Of a stretch of 64,000 nt of DNA, positions 18,869-27,581 are shown in pieces. The first letter of the stretch is position 1, and each line of letters starts with the position of its first letter. Location: the NCBI GenBank assembly GCA_965227945.1, contig CBDDGQ010000006.1, positions 744,001 to 808,000 of the forward strand. The letters run 5' to 3'. Position numbers and translations under genes: made by a program. The notes beneath the pieces are model-generated. The model saw nothing but the letters and a program-made list of their open reading frames with translations, searched no databases and was not told where the DNA came from. This stretch comes from Azorhizobium sp965227945 (GTDB lineage Bacteria; Pseudomonadota; Alphaproteobacteria; Rhizobiales; Xanthobacteraceae).

Positions 18869-19043
18869 CGGGTCAGCGACGGCGCCCCCTTACGCCTCAG
18901 TTGCGCTGAATCAAGGGTTGCACGCCGGCTGCGGGCTAACCTTTGCTGGTCCGGGACTGCGCTGTTCATCACGCCATTGACCCGACCGCGCACGCTCCGG
19001 CGCCCTGCCATCGGCCTCCTCTCAGGGGCCCGGAGTCCTGCCT

Positions 19044-21404
19044 ATGATCTCAACCGTCGAAGAGCGCCTCGGCATGCGTGCCGTCCTGGTGAGCGACAGC
19101 CTGGCGGAAAAATCCGCCGCCGGCGCGGCCGCACGGGCGCTGATCGCCGATCTCGTCCAGCGCGGGGTGGATGTGGTGGAAGCCATGTCCGCCGCCGACG
19201 GGCGCGCCGTGCTGGTGTCCGACACCGCCATCCAATGCGTGATGCTGGATTGGGACCTGGACAGCGATGTAGACCATGCGGGCGCCAAGAAACTGCTGAA
19301 GGCCCTGCGCGCCCGCAACGCCACCGTGCCGGTGTTCCTGCTGGCGGAGCGCTCCGCCGCCTCGGACCTGCCGCTGGAGGTGATGGAGGAAGCGGACGAT
19401 TACATCTGGCTGCTGGAAGACACCCCCGAATTCATCTCCGGGCGCATCGTCGCCGCCATCCAGCGCTATCGCAGCGCGGTGCTGCCGCCCATGTTCAAGG
19501 CGCTGGCCAAGTTCGCCCAGGTCTATGAATACAGCTGGCACACGCCGGGCCATACGGGGGGCACCGCCTTCCTGAAGCATCCGGCCGGGCGGGCCTTCTT
19601 CGAATTCTTCGGCGAGGAATTGTTCCGCTCGGACCTGTCCATCTCGGTGGGCGAGCTGGGCTCGCTGCTGGACCATTCCGGCCCCATCGGCGAGGGCGAG
19701 CGCTATGCGGCGCGGGTGTTCGGGGCGCATCGCTCCTACACAGTGACCAACGGCTCATCAACCTCCAACCGCGTCATCCTCATGGCCAGCGTGACGCGCA
19801 ACCAGATCGCGCTGTGCGACCGCAACTGCCACAAGTCGGTGGAGCATGCCATGACCCTGTCGGGGGCGATCCCGACCTATCTGGTGCCCTCGCGCAACGG
19901 CCTCGGCCTGATCGGCCCGATCCATCCCGACCGGCTCACCGCTGAGGGCGTGGCGCAGGCCATCGCCGACAATCCGCTGGCCGCCCGCCTCGCCGATCGC
20001 ACCCCGGTGCATGCGGTGATCACCAACTCAACATATGACGGCCTGTGCTACAACGTGACCCGCGTGGAGGAATTGCTGGGCCAGAGCGTCGATCGGCTGC
20101 ATTTCGACGAGGCCTGGTACGGCTACGCCCGGTTCAATCCGCTCTATCGCGACCGCTTCGCCATGCATGGCGACGCCGGCGCCCACGATGCCTCCCGGCC
20201 GACGGTGTTCGCCACCCAGTCCACCCACAAATTGCTGGCGGCGCTGTCCCAGGCGTCCTTCATCCATGTGCGCGACGGGCGCCGGCCGATCCCGCACAAT
20301 CGGTTCAACGAGGCGTTCATGATGCACGCCTCCACCTCGCCGCAATATGCCATCATCGCCTCCAACGACGTCTCGGCCGCCATGATGGACGGCCCCAGCG
20401 GCACCGCGCTGACGGGGGAATCCATCCGCGAGGCCATCGCCTTCCGCCAGAGCGTGGCCCGCATCCGCGCCACCTTCGCCGATCGCTCCGACTGGTTCTT
20501 CAACGTCTGGCAGCCGGACACCGTGACCCCGGCGGCGGGTGGCGCGCCGGTGGCCTTCCACGCCGCTGACCCGGAGGCCCTGGCCACCGAGCCCAGCCAC
20601 TGGGTGCTGCATCCGGGCGAGGCCTGGCACGGCTTCGAGGATCTGGAGGACGATTATTGCCTGCTGGACCCCATCAAGGTCTCGGTGATGACGCCGGGCA
20701 TGTCGGCGCAGGGCGTGCTGGGGGCGACCGGCATTCCCGCCACCATCCTCACCGCTTATCTCGATGGCCGCGGCATCGTGGTGGAGAAGACCACGGACTT
20801 CACCATCCTGTTCCTGTTCTCGCTGGGCATCACCAAGGGCAAGTGGGGCACGCTGATCAATGCCCTGCTGGACTTCAAGAAGGACTATGACGCCAATCTG
20901 CCCCTCGCCCAGGCCATCCCGGCCCTGGTGGCGGCGCAGCCCGCCCGCTACGGCGCGCTGGGGCTGAAGGATCTGGCGGACGCCATGTTCGCCGCCATGG
21001 GCCGGCTGAAGACCACCCAATGGCTGTCGCAGGCCTTCTCCGATCTGCCGGTGCCGGAGATGAGCCCGGTGGAAGCCTATGAGCAATTGGTGCTGGGCCA
21101 TGTGGAGCATGTGGATTTGGACGGCCTCGCCGGCCGCATGGTGGCCACCGGCGTCGTCCCCTACCCGCCGGGCATTCCCTTGCTGATGCCGGGCGAACTG
21201 GCCGGCGCGGCGGATGGCGCGGTGATCGGCTATCTGAAATCGCTGGAAGCCTTCGATCGGGACTTCCCCGGCTTCACCCATGACATCCACGGGGTGGAGA
21301 CGGAGGACGGGCGCTACCGCATCCTGTGCGTGAGCGAGGCGGCCGCCCACCATGGCGCGGCGTATCCCGTCCCCACCACCGCCGACACGATGGTGCAGGC
21401 ATGA
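19044..21404 (+). CDS. Fold-type-I Orn/Lys/Arg decarboxylase
   Basis: A 786-aa PLP enzyme that decarboxylates a basic amino acid to a polyamine or agmatine, consuming a proton. Residues about 1-150 form the response-regulator-like N-terminal wing domain. The catalytic domain follows, with HTPGHTGGTAF near residue 170, the HFDEAWYGYA motif and the PLP lysine Lys396 in QSTHKLLAALSQ. A C-terminal domain follows from about 600. The overall length is slightly above AdiA (about 755) and SpeF (about 730), and the pairing with an AdiC-like antiporter hints at arginine, but specificity is not decidable here. The stop overlaps the antiporter start (ATGA), as in an acid-resistance operon. Confidence 0.9.
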   Translation: MISTVEERLGMRAVLVSDSLAEKSAAGAAARALIADLVQRGVDVVEAMSAADGRAVLVSDTAIQCVMLDWDLDSDVDHAGAKKLLKALRARNATVPVFLLAERSAASDLPLEVMEEADDYIWLLEDTPEFISGRIVAAIQRYRSAVLPPMFKALAKFAQVYEYSWHTPGHTGGTAFLKHPAGRAFFEFFGEELFRSDLSISVGELGSLLDHSGPIGEGERYAARVFGAHRSYTVTNGSSTSNRVILMASVTRNQIALCDRNCHKSVEHAMTLSGAIPTYLVPSRNGLGLIGPIHPDRLTAEGVAQAIADNPLAARLADRTPVHAVITNSTYDGLCYNVTRVEELLGQSVDRLHFDEAWYGYARFNPLYRDRFAMHGDAGAHDASRPTVFATQSTHKLLAALSQASFIHVRDGRRPIPHNRFNEAFMMHASTSPQYAIIASNDVSAAMMDGPSGTALTGESIREAIAFRQSVARIRATFADRSDWFFNVWQPDTVTPAAGGAPVAFHAADPEALATEPSHWVLHPGEAWHGFEDLEDDYCLLDPIKVSVMTPGMSAQGVLGATGIPATILTAYLDGRGIVVEKTTDFTILFLFSLGITKGKWGTLINALLDFKKDYDANLPLAQAIPALVAAQPARYGALGLKDLADAMFAAMGRLKTTQWLSQAFSDLPVPEMSPVEAYEQLVLGHVEHVDLDGLAGRMVATGVVPYPPGIPLLMPGELAGAADGAVIGYLKSLEAFDRDFPGFTHDIHGVETEDGRYRILCVSEAAAHHGAAYPVPTTADTMVQA

Positions 21405-22930
21405 GCGCCACCCACACCGCCCCCTCCGCCGGCCCGTCCACCGCCGACGTGGTCTCCACCGCCGGCAAGATCGGCCTCGTCCCAGCCACCTTGATGGTGG
21501 CCGGCAACATGATGGGCTCCGGCGTCTTCATGCTGCCGGCGAACTTGGCCGCCATCGGCGGCATCGCCCTCTATGGCTGGCTGATCACCCTGGTGGGCGC
21601 GCTGTCGCTGGCCTTGGTGTTCGCCAAGCTGGCGGCCATCGATCCTTTGGCGGGCGGGCCCTATGCCTATGCCCGCGAGGCGTTCGGCGACTATATGGGC
21701 TACCAGACCAACCTCATCTATTGGCTGGCCAATGTGGTGGGCAATGTGGGGCTGGCGGTGGCCGGGCTCGGCTATCTCTCGCACTTCTTCCCCGCCCTCA
21801 AAGACCCCTTCATCATGGTGCTGGCCCAGATCGCGGTGGTCTGGTTCTTCACCTATGCCAACATCCTCGGCCCGAAGTTCGTCGGCCGGGTGCAGTCCTT
21901 CACGACGATCTTCGCCTTGGTGCCGATCATCGGCATGGCGGTGCTGGGCTGGTATTGGTTCAGCCCGCAGACCTATGCGGACGGCTGGAATGTCTCCGGC
22001 AAGGATTCCTTCGGCGCCGTGGGCGCGACGCTCAACTTCACCTTGTGGGCCTTCATCGGGGTGGAGACCGCCTCGGTATCCGCCGGTGTGGTGGAAAATC
22101 CGCGCCGCAACGTGCCCATCGCCACGCTCACCGGCGTGGTGCTGGCGGGCATCTGCTACGTGCTCTCCTCCTCGGTCATCATGGGCATGATCCCCAACAA
22201 GGAGCTGATCGCCTCCTCCGCCCCGTTCGCCGACGCGGCCCGCCTCGCCTTGGGCGACACGGCGGCCAATGTGGTGGCCGCCTGCGCCGCCATCGGCTGC
22301 CTGGGGTCTCTGGCCGGCTGGACATTGCTGGTGGGCCAGACAGCCAAGGCCGCCGCCGATGACGGGCTGTTCCCCAATCTGTTCGCGCGGGTGAATGCGG
22401 CCGGGGTGCCGTCCATGGGGCTGGTGGTGGTGGCCGGCATCATGACGGTGCAGATCATCGCCACCATGTCGCCCACCGCCAGCGAGCAGTTCGGCAAGAT
22501 CGCCTCCATCGCGGTGATCATGACCCTTTTGCCCTACATCTATTCGGCCATCTCGCTGAAGGTGATCGGCTACAAGAAGATGCCGCATAAGGACTATGCG
22601 ATCTATACGGTCATCATCCTGATCGCCGCCGTCTACAGCCTGTGGGCCATCGTCGGCTCGGATGGCAACCAGACCCGCTGGTCGCTGATCTTCGTGGTGG
22701 CGACCATGGTGTTCTATGCCCTCGCCCTCACCCACAAGCGGGACGTGGAAGAGCACAAGACCGCGACCGGGGGCGCGGCGCCGCGCTGGATCCGCTACAT
22801 GGCGCTGGGCGTGACCATCGTCGCTTTGGCGCTGATGTTCTGGCAGTCGGTGGGCAAGAACCGGGCGGAGAGCCTGTTCACCCGCTCGCCGGCCCCGCCC
22901 GTCACCCAGCAGCCCGCCGCGCCGAAATAG
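21401..22930 (+). CDS. APC-family amino acid/amine antiporter (AdiC/PotE/CadB-like)
   Basis: A 509-aa inner-membrane exchanger that would import the decarboxylase substrate and export its amine product. The first helix carries the signature GNMMGSGVFMLPANLA, most like AdiC, and helix 6 carries the LWAFIGVETASVSAGVVENPRRNVP block found in basic amino acid antiporters. About 12 helices cover residues 20-450; a hydrophobic stretch near 463-482 may be a thirteenth, making the protein longer than E. coli AdiC (445 aa). The ATG at 21401 overlaps the decarboxylase stop, so the two are translated together. The actual substrate pair is inferred only. Confidence 0.88.
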   Translation: MSATHTAPSAGPSTADVVSTAGKIGLVPATLMVAGNMMGSGVFMLPANLAAIGGIALYGWLITLVGALSLALVFAKLAAIDPLAGGPYAYAREAFGDYMGYQTNLIYWLANVVGNVGLAVAGLGYLSHFFPALKDPFIMVLAQIAVVWFFTYANILGPKFVGRVQSFTTIFALVPIIGMAVLGWYWFSPQTYADGWNVSGKDSFGAVGATLNFTLWAFIGVETASVSAGVVENPRRNVPIATLTGVVLAGICYVLSSSVIMGMIPNKELIASSAPFADAARLALGDTAANVVAACAAIGCLGSLAGWTLLVGQTAKAAADDGLFPNLFARVNAAGVPSMGLVVVAGIMTVQIIATMSPTASEQFGKIASIAVIMTLLPYIYSAISLKVIGYKKMPHKDYAIYTVIILIAAVYSLWAIVGSDGNQTRWSLIFVVATMVFYALALTHKRDVEEHKTATGGAAPRWIRYMALGVTIVALALMFWQSVGKNRAESLFTRSPAPPVTQQPAAPK

Positions 22931-23004
22931 GCGGGCCGAACCGGGCGCTCCCCCGTGCCGGAGATCCGCGGATGGGGCGGCCGTGGGAATCACCGATGCC
23001 TGTT

Positions 23005-23691
23005 TCAAAGACCCAGGCGCTGAAGGTCCTCCGGCGCGAACGCTTGGCCGCTGCGGTTCTTCACGCTGGGCAGGTCCGCCACCCGCGCCCGCCAGGCGGC
23101 AAGCGCCGTGCAAGCGTCGGGAATGGCCAGCCCGGCGGCGTCGGCAAACAGCAGGCCGGCGAACAGGGTGATGTCGGCCATGGAAAAGCGGGGGCCGGCC
23201 ACATAAGGCTGCGCCTGGAGCACGCCGTCGAAATAGCGCATGCCGCTCAGCGCTTTCTCGCCATGGCGCCGACCCCATTCGCCGCGCCCGCTCCAGTCCG
23301 GGCTCTTGAAGGCGGCCAGTTGCGGGCCGAGGCCGGGGGTGGCGTGATGGAAATAGATGCCCACCGCGTCCAGCACCTCCGCCTCGGCGCGGCGCTGCAT
23401 CATGTGGATCAGCGCCCTCTCCCGCGGCGTGGTGCCGGTGAGGGTAGGCCGGCCGTCGAGATGGTCGAGATATTCGGTGATGGCGGTGCTCTCGGAGATC
23501 AGCGTGCCGTCGTCCAATTCCAGCACCGGCAGGACGCCGGACGGGTTCTTGGCAAGGAAGGCGGCCTGCTTGTGCTCGGCGGCGATCAGATCCACCGGGA
23601 TAAACGTCACCTGCCCCTCCATGCCCTTCTCGGCCAGGACGATGCGGATGCGGGCGGGATTGGGGAAACCGGAACGGTCGTAGATCTTCAC
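23005..23691 (-). CDS. Glutathione S-transferase family protein
   Basis: A 228-aa cytosolic GST: thioredoxin-like N-terminal domain (VKIYDRSGFPNPARIRIVLAEKG, then GVLPVLELDDGTLISESTAITEYLD with the glutathione-binding SES) and an all-helical C-terminal domain (FSMADITLFAGL). I take the GTG at 23691, which has AAAGGA seven bases upstream and matches the family start. The in-frame ATG at 23712 has no ribosome site and abuts a palindromic operator. Divergent from a TetR gene whose operators lie between them, so it is probably the main target of that repressor, induced by an electrophile or toxin. Confidence 0.88.
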   Translation of the reverse strand: MKIYDRSGFPNPARIRIVLAEKGMEGQVTFIPVDLIAAEHKQAAFLAKNPSGVLPVLELDDGTLISESTAITEYLDHLDGRPTLTGTTPRERALIHMMQRRAEAEVLDAVGIYFHHATPGLGPQLAAFKSPDWSGRGEWGRRHGEKALSGMRYFDGVLQAQPYVAGPRFSMADITLFAGLLFADAAGLAIPDACTALAAWRARVADLPSVKNRSGQAFAPEDLQRLGL

Positions 23692-23712
23692 GGGTGGGGT
23701 CCTTTTGGGCAT

Positions 23713-23730
23713 CTATCTATCAGTAGATAG
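23713..23730. promoter_or_regulatory. TetR operator, GST-proximal copy
   Basis: ctatctatcagtagatag is an imperfect copy of the palindrome at 23770-23787; only the bases around the centre deviate. It lies 22 bp upstream of the GTG start of the GST gene, where a bound repressor would block transcription. Confidence 0.65.
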
Positions 23731-23769
23731 TCATGCGCATAGAGCCCTTTCATTCACCCCTGTCAATTG

Positions 23770-23787
23770 CTATCTACCGGTAGATAG
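23770..23787. promoter_or_regulatory. TetR operator, perfect 18-bp palindrome
   Basis: ctatctaccggtagatag is a perfect palindrome 13 bp before the TetR ATG. A near copy lies 57 bp away (start to start) next to the GST gene. Two matching palindromes in a divergent intergenic region next to a TetR gene are the standard sign of autoregulation plus control of the neighbour. Confidence 0.75.
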
Positions 23788-23800
23788 AGAGACCGCCCCC

Positions 23801-24364
23801 ATGTCCACGCCTGACACCCGCCACGCCATCCTGATCGTCGCCCGCGCCATGGTGCAGGCGCGCGGCTACAATGCCTTGAGCTTCCGCGAGATCGCCAAGG
23901 CGGTGGGGATCAAGAGCGCCAGCATCCATTATCACTTCCCCACCAAGGGCGATCTCGGCGCCGCACTGGCGCGGGCCTATACGGACGAGGCCATCGCCGC
24001 AATGGAGGGGCTGGTGGCCTCCGGGGCATCGCCCTCTGCCTGCGTCGCCGGCTATGCCGCCATCTATCGCGCCGCGCTGGAGGCGGAGAACCGCATGTGC
24101 CTGTGCGGCATCATGGCCGCCGAGCATGAGGACCTGCCACCGGCGGTGCGGGTGGAAGTGCAGCGCTTTGCCGATGCGGCCATCACCTGGCTGGCGCGGC
24201 TTCAGCGGGCGGGCACGGACCTGTCGGCTGAGGCCGCCCACCAGCGGGCGCTGGGCATCTATGCCGCCATCGGCGGGGCGCAATTGATGGCGCGCGGGCG
24301 CAACGACCCGGCGGTGTTCGACGCCGCCATGGCCGCCTATCGCACCGCCGGACTGCTGCCTTAG
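23801..24364 (+). CDS. TetR-family repressor
   Basis: A 187-aa repressor. The N-terminal HTH (residues 7-52) contains FREIAKAVGIKSASIHYHFPTKGDLGAAL, the typical TetR helix-turn-helix and the YHFPTK boundary. The C-terminal ligand domain carries the CLCGIMAAEHEDLPP segment of the TetR_C group next to GST or oxidoreductase genes. The start ATG at 23801 excludes upstream open sequence that contains the operators. It probably binds the two palindromes at 23713 and 23770. Confidence 0.92.
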   Translation: MSTPDTRHAILIVARAMVQARGYNALSFREIAKAVGIKSASIHYHFPTKGDLGAALARAYTDEAIAAMEGLVASGASPSACVAGYAAIYRAALEAENRMCLCGIMAAEHEDLPPAVRVEVQRFADAAITWLARLQRAGTDLSAEAAHQRALGIYAAIGGAQLMARGRNDPAVFDAAMAAYRTAGLLP

Positions 24365-24372
24365 TCGCGCCG

Positions 24373-24786
24373 CTACAGCCCGCCGAGGGCGCAGATCAGA
24401 TCCCATTCCGCGTCCGTCACCGGCTGCACCGAGAGGCGGGAGAATTTGATCAGCGCCGTCTCCTGAAGCCGCGGGTCGTCCTTCACCTGGGCGAGCGTCA
24501 CCGGCTTTTTCAGCGGCTTCACCGCCTTGATGTCCACCATGACGAACTTGCCGGAAGGGTCGGAGGGATCGGGATAGGCCTCGCGGATCACTTCCACGAT
24601 GCCGACGATCTCCTTGCCCTCGTTGGAATGGTAGAAGAAGCCCTGGTCGCCGATCTTCATGGCCAGCAATTGCTGCTTGGCCAGATGGTTGCGCACCCCG
24701 TCCCAATGGGTGCCCTTGGCGCCCGCCTGCACCTGCTGGTCCCACGACCATTTGAACGGCTCGGACTTGTAGAGCCAATGGGCCAT
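24373..24786 (-). CDS. EVE-domain protein
   Basis: A 137-aa PUA-like protein of the EVE family (thymocyte nuclear protein 1 type), predicted to bind modified bases in DNA or RNA. Diagnostic segments are the opening HWLYKSEPFKWSWDQQ, the HWDGVRNHLAKQQL stretch that gives the pocket, FFYHSNEGKEIVGIVEV and the final FSRLSVQPVTDAEW. The ATG at 24786 is chosen by homology; the open frame extends upstream. It is convergent with the TetR gene (8 bp between stops). Eukaryotic and bacterial EVE proteins recognise modified cytosines; the ligand here is unknown. Confidence 0.9.
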   Translation of the reverse strand: MAHWLYKSEPFKWSWDQQVQAGAKGTHWDGVRNHLAKQQLLAMKIGDQGFFYHSNEGKEIVGIVEVIREAYPDPSDPSGKFVMVDIKAVKPLKKPVTLAQVKDDPRLQETALIKFSRLSVQPVTDAEWDLICALGGL

Positions 24787-24939
24787 GGGGATCTCCTCGA
24801 ACGGCTGCGACAGCTCCGCTGTAGCCGTGCGGCGCCGGCCTTGGCAAGCGATCGCCCCAGCGGATCGCCCCGGTGCGGCGGATTGCCCGGCCAAGCGGAC
24901 GTGCTAGGGTCCCCGCCGCCCAAAAAGGAGGCCATCCAA

Positions 24940-25239
24940 ATGGTTTATGAAGTCGCCATCATCCATGTGAAGCCCGGCGAGGAAGCCGCGTTCGAAGCCG
25001 CCGCGCGCCAGGCGGTGCCGCTGTTCCAGCGCGCCAAGGGCTGCTCGGGCATGGCCTTCACCCGCTCGGTGGAATTTCCCTCTCAATATCGCCTGACGGT
25101 GCAGTGGGCGACGCTGGAAAACCACACGGTGGACTTCCGCGAATCCGCCGATTTCCAGGAATGGCGCAAGCTGGTGGGGCCGTTCTTCGCCTCGCCGCCG
25201 GACGTCCAGCATCTGGAAACCGTGTTCGTCGGCTTCTGA
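24940..25239 (+). CDS. ABM-domain monooxygenase-like protein
   Basis: A 99-aa dimeric alpha+beta-barrel protein with the ABM-domain layout: strand VYEVAIIHVKPG, helix EEAAFEAAARQAVPLFQRAKG, strand CSGMAFTRSVEFPSQYRLTVQWATLENH, helix FRESADFQEWRKLVGPFF. A strong AAAAGGAG precedes the ATG. It is monocistronic, divergent from the EVE gene and ended by a terminator 8 bp after its stop. Enzyme activity is possible but not shown by any residue. Confidence 0.8.
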   Translation: MVYEVAIIHVKPGEEAAFEAAARQAVPLFQRAKGCSGMAFTRSVEFPSQYRLTVQWATLENHTVDFRESADFQEWRKLVGPFFASPPDVQHLETVFVGF

Positions 25240-25247
25240 GCCGCCCC

Positions 25248-25276
25248 CGGCTCCGGTCCGCCGGAGCCGGCTTTTC
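25248..25276 (+). terminator. Terminator after the ABM gene
   Basis: A perfect 10-bp stem (ccggctccgg at 25248-25257, ccggagccgg at 25262-25271) with a 4-base loop is followed by C and four T residues. It separates the ABM gene from the convergent HXXEE gene. Confidence 0.7.
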
Positions 25277-25278
25277 CC

Positions 25279-25842
25279 TCAGGCCGAGAGGCGGCGCTTG
25301 TTGGTGAGCACAAAGCCGATGATGGCGATGTGCAAAGCGATGGCCGCCACCAGCCCCGTGGCCTGGAATGGCCAGCCGCCATGGCCGCTGGCGTTCACCA
25401 GCCACAGCCCGGCAAGGCCGGCGGGCAGCATCAGCACGATGGCGGTGACAAGGCCGGGATTGTAGCGCCGGCTGACGAGGGCAGCCACCATGTGCACCAC
25501 CGCATTGACCAGCATCCCATAGATGCCGATGAGGCCGAACCCCAGATCCACCGTGGCGGCCAGCCAGATGGACACCAGATTGAACAGCCACACCCCGCCG
25601 ATATTGATGACGAACACCGCCGGGATCGGCAGCACGTTGCGCCCGCCGCCGATGTTGGTGTTGACGAACCGGCGGAAGCGGTCGTCGTCGTGCTCCTCCA
25701 ATTGGTGGAGCATGTAGACCGGAAGTTGCAGCATCACCGCCAGCAGCGGCGCGCTGGCCCCCACCAGGGGCAGCAGCGCCAAAAGGACGAAGGCCGCGAG
25801 AAAGCCGCCATATACCCAATAGGTCATCAATCGCGCGAACAC
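25279..25842 (-). CDS. HXXEE-domain membrane protein
   Basis: A 187-aa membrane protein with about five hydrophobic helices. The HQLEEH motif at residues 45-50, inside the first helical region and preceded by QLPVYML, identifies the HXXEE family, in which conserved His and Glu side chains sit within the membrane. A GTG start at 25842 is used. No function is established for the family. It stands alone, 176 bp from the hemY stop. Confidence 0.75.
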   Translation of the reverse strand: MFARLMTYWVYGGFLAAFVLLALLPLVGASAPLLAVMLQLPVYMLHQLEEHDDDRFRRFVNTNIGGGRNVLPIPAVFVINIGGVWLFNLVSIWLAATVDLGFGLIGIYGMLVNAVVHMVAALVSRRYNPGLVTAIVLMLPAGLAGLWLVNASGHGGWPFQATGLVAAIALHIAIIGFVLTNKRRLSA

Positions 25843-26018
25843 GCCGGCCTCCCCCCGTCCGTACCTCTGGGGGAGCTATGCACGTCCGGCGCGCATCCAC
25901 AACCGTGGCGCCGGCGGCGGCCCTGGTGTCGGGGAACCTTGCATCGTGGAGGCTGGCTTCGTGGAGCCTAGCTTCGCAGACCACGGGCCGCGGCGGACGG
26001 CGTCCACCGCGGCAGGGG

Positions 26019-27581
26019 TTAAAGGCCGAATGGGCGCTTGCGCGGGGCCGGGGTCTCCACCGGCTCCGCCTCGGTCGCGGGGCCGGGATCGTCGGGCAGC
26101 GGCGGCAGGGCCACCACCGGGCTGGGCGCCGGCGCGGCCGGGGCCTCGGGGGCGGGCGGCAGGGCCGCCGCCGCGCTCTCGGCGGCGAGGCGCTCCACCT
26201 CGGCGGTGTGGGCGATCTCCCGGCGCGCCTCTTCCTTCTCGCGGATGGCGGCAATGGCCGTGCGCACGCGCTCGGCCTCATGCTCCAGCACCGGGGTGGC
26301 GGACACGCCCGGCGGCACCGCCCACACGAAGGCGTCCAGCTTGCCGGTGAGGGGCGACAGCGGGCCCCAGCCGTCGAACACCCGGCCATCGCAGATCCAG
26401 GCGGGATCGCGCGGCGCGCGCAGGGCACGGGCGGCCCATTCGCGGGCCTTGCCCACGTCCTCGTGCTCGGCCGCTTCCAGTTCCGCCATCAGCAGGCAGA
26501 TGCGCTGGGTGGGGTCCTGGGAGAGCCGCTGCAGCACCGCGCGGGCCTCGGCAAACTCCAGCGCATCGATGGTGGCATGGGCCAGGGCGATGGCGCTTTC
26601 CGGATGGTCGGGGGCCTTCGCCACCAGGGTGCGGATGCGCTTCAGGCGGTCGAGGGCAGCATCCCCCGGCCGCAGATGGGCGCACACCTCCGCCAGTTCC
26701 GGATGGGGCGTCGAGGCATAAGCGGTCTCGACGATCTTGGCCGCCTTGCGCAGGTCGCCATTGGCTCCCAGCAGGCGGCCGGCCACGGCGGCGGCGGGCA
26801 CCAGGGTCGGGGCGAGACGCACGGCTTCCACCGCCCGCTCGCGCGCCACCGCGGGATCGGAGTGTTCCAGGGTCATCGCCTCGGCGGCGAGGAGCACCGC
26901 GCGACGACGGCGATATTGCAGCTTGTCGATGCCCCGATGGGCCATCTGCTTTTCCAGCACCGCGCGGGCGCCGGGATAATCGCCGTCGGCGCAGCGGGCC
27001 TCGATCACCGCATCGGCGGCCCAGATGAGGGCGGGCGCCTGGTTCGCGGCCTCCTCCGCCAGCAGGCGGGCGGCGGCCACATCGCCGGAGCGGCGGGCCT
27101 CGATATGCAGGCCGCGCAGGCCGAGGAGACGGGTCTCCGGCTCCTCCAGCATGGTGCGGAAGGTGCGCAGCGCATCGTCCTGATCGCCGGAGAACTGGGC
27201 GGATTGCGCCGCCAGCAGCCGGGTCAGCGGATCATGGGGCAGATAGCGCTGCGCATCGGCGCGGGCGCGGCGGGCGGCGTCCGCATCGCCGGCGCCGATG
27301 GCCATGAGGCCGCGGGAGACCGCGGCGAGGCCCTTTTCGCGCCGGCGGCGGCGGGAGAAGCGCGCCCACAGCTTGGGCGAGGCCAGCAGCAGCGCCAGCA
27401 GCCGCCAGACCACCAGCAGGACGGCGCAGAAGGCGGCCAGCGCCGCCAGCGCCACCGGCACCGTGGTCTGGAGGTGCCAGCCCTGCCAGGCGATGGCGAT
27501 CTCACCCGGCCGGTCCGCCAGCCAGGCGGCGCCGAAGGCGATGAGGGTGAGGCAGACGAGGAGGAGGACGAGGCGGATCAC
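26019..27581 (-). CDS. hemY: HemY-like TPR membrane protein of the heme cluster
   Basis: A 520-aa protein of the proteobacterial HemY family (not the Bacillus protoporphyrinogen oxidase of the same name). Residues 1-20 and about 41-66 are transmembrane helices with the conserved WHLQTTVPVALAALAAFCAVLL block; the rest is TPR-like helical repeats, ending in a Pro/Ala-rich tail of about 60 residues. In related bacteria it interacts with late heme-synthesis enzymes. Its ATG overlaps the mic60 stop by four bases (27578-27581), so translation is coupled. Confidence 0.88.
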   Translation of the reverse strand: MIRLVLLLVCLTLIAFGAAWLADRPGEIAIAWQGWHLQTTVPVALAALAAFCAVLLVVWRLLALLLASPKLWARFSRRRRREKGLAAVSRGLMAIGAGDADAARRARADAQRYLPHDPLTRLLAAQSAQFSGDQDDALRTFRTMLEEPETRLLGLRGLHIEARRSGDVAAARLLAEEAANQAPALIWAADAVIEARCADGDYPGARAVLEKQMAHRGIDKLQYRRRRAVLLAAEAMTLEHSDPAVARERAVEAVRLAPTLVPAAAVAGRLLGANGDLRKAAKIVETAYASTPHPELAEVCAHLRPGDAALDRLKRIRTLVAKAPDHPESAIALAHATIDALEFAEARAVLQRLSQDPTQRICLLMAELEAAEHEDVGKAREWAARALRAPRDPAWICDGRVFDGWGPLSPLTGKLDAFVWAVPPGVSATPVLEHEAERVRTAIAAIREKEEARREIAHTAEVERLAAESAAAALPPAPEAPAAPAPSPVVALPPLPDDPGPATEAEPVETPAPRKRPFGL

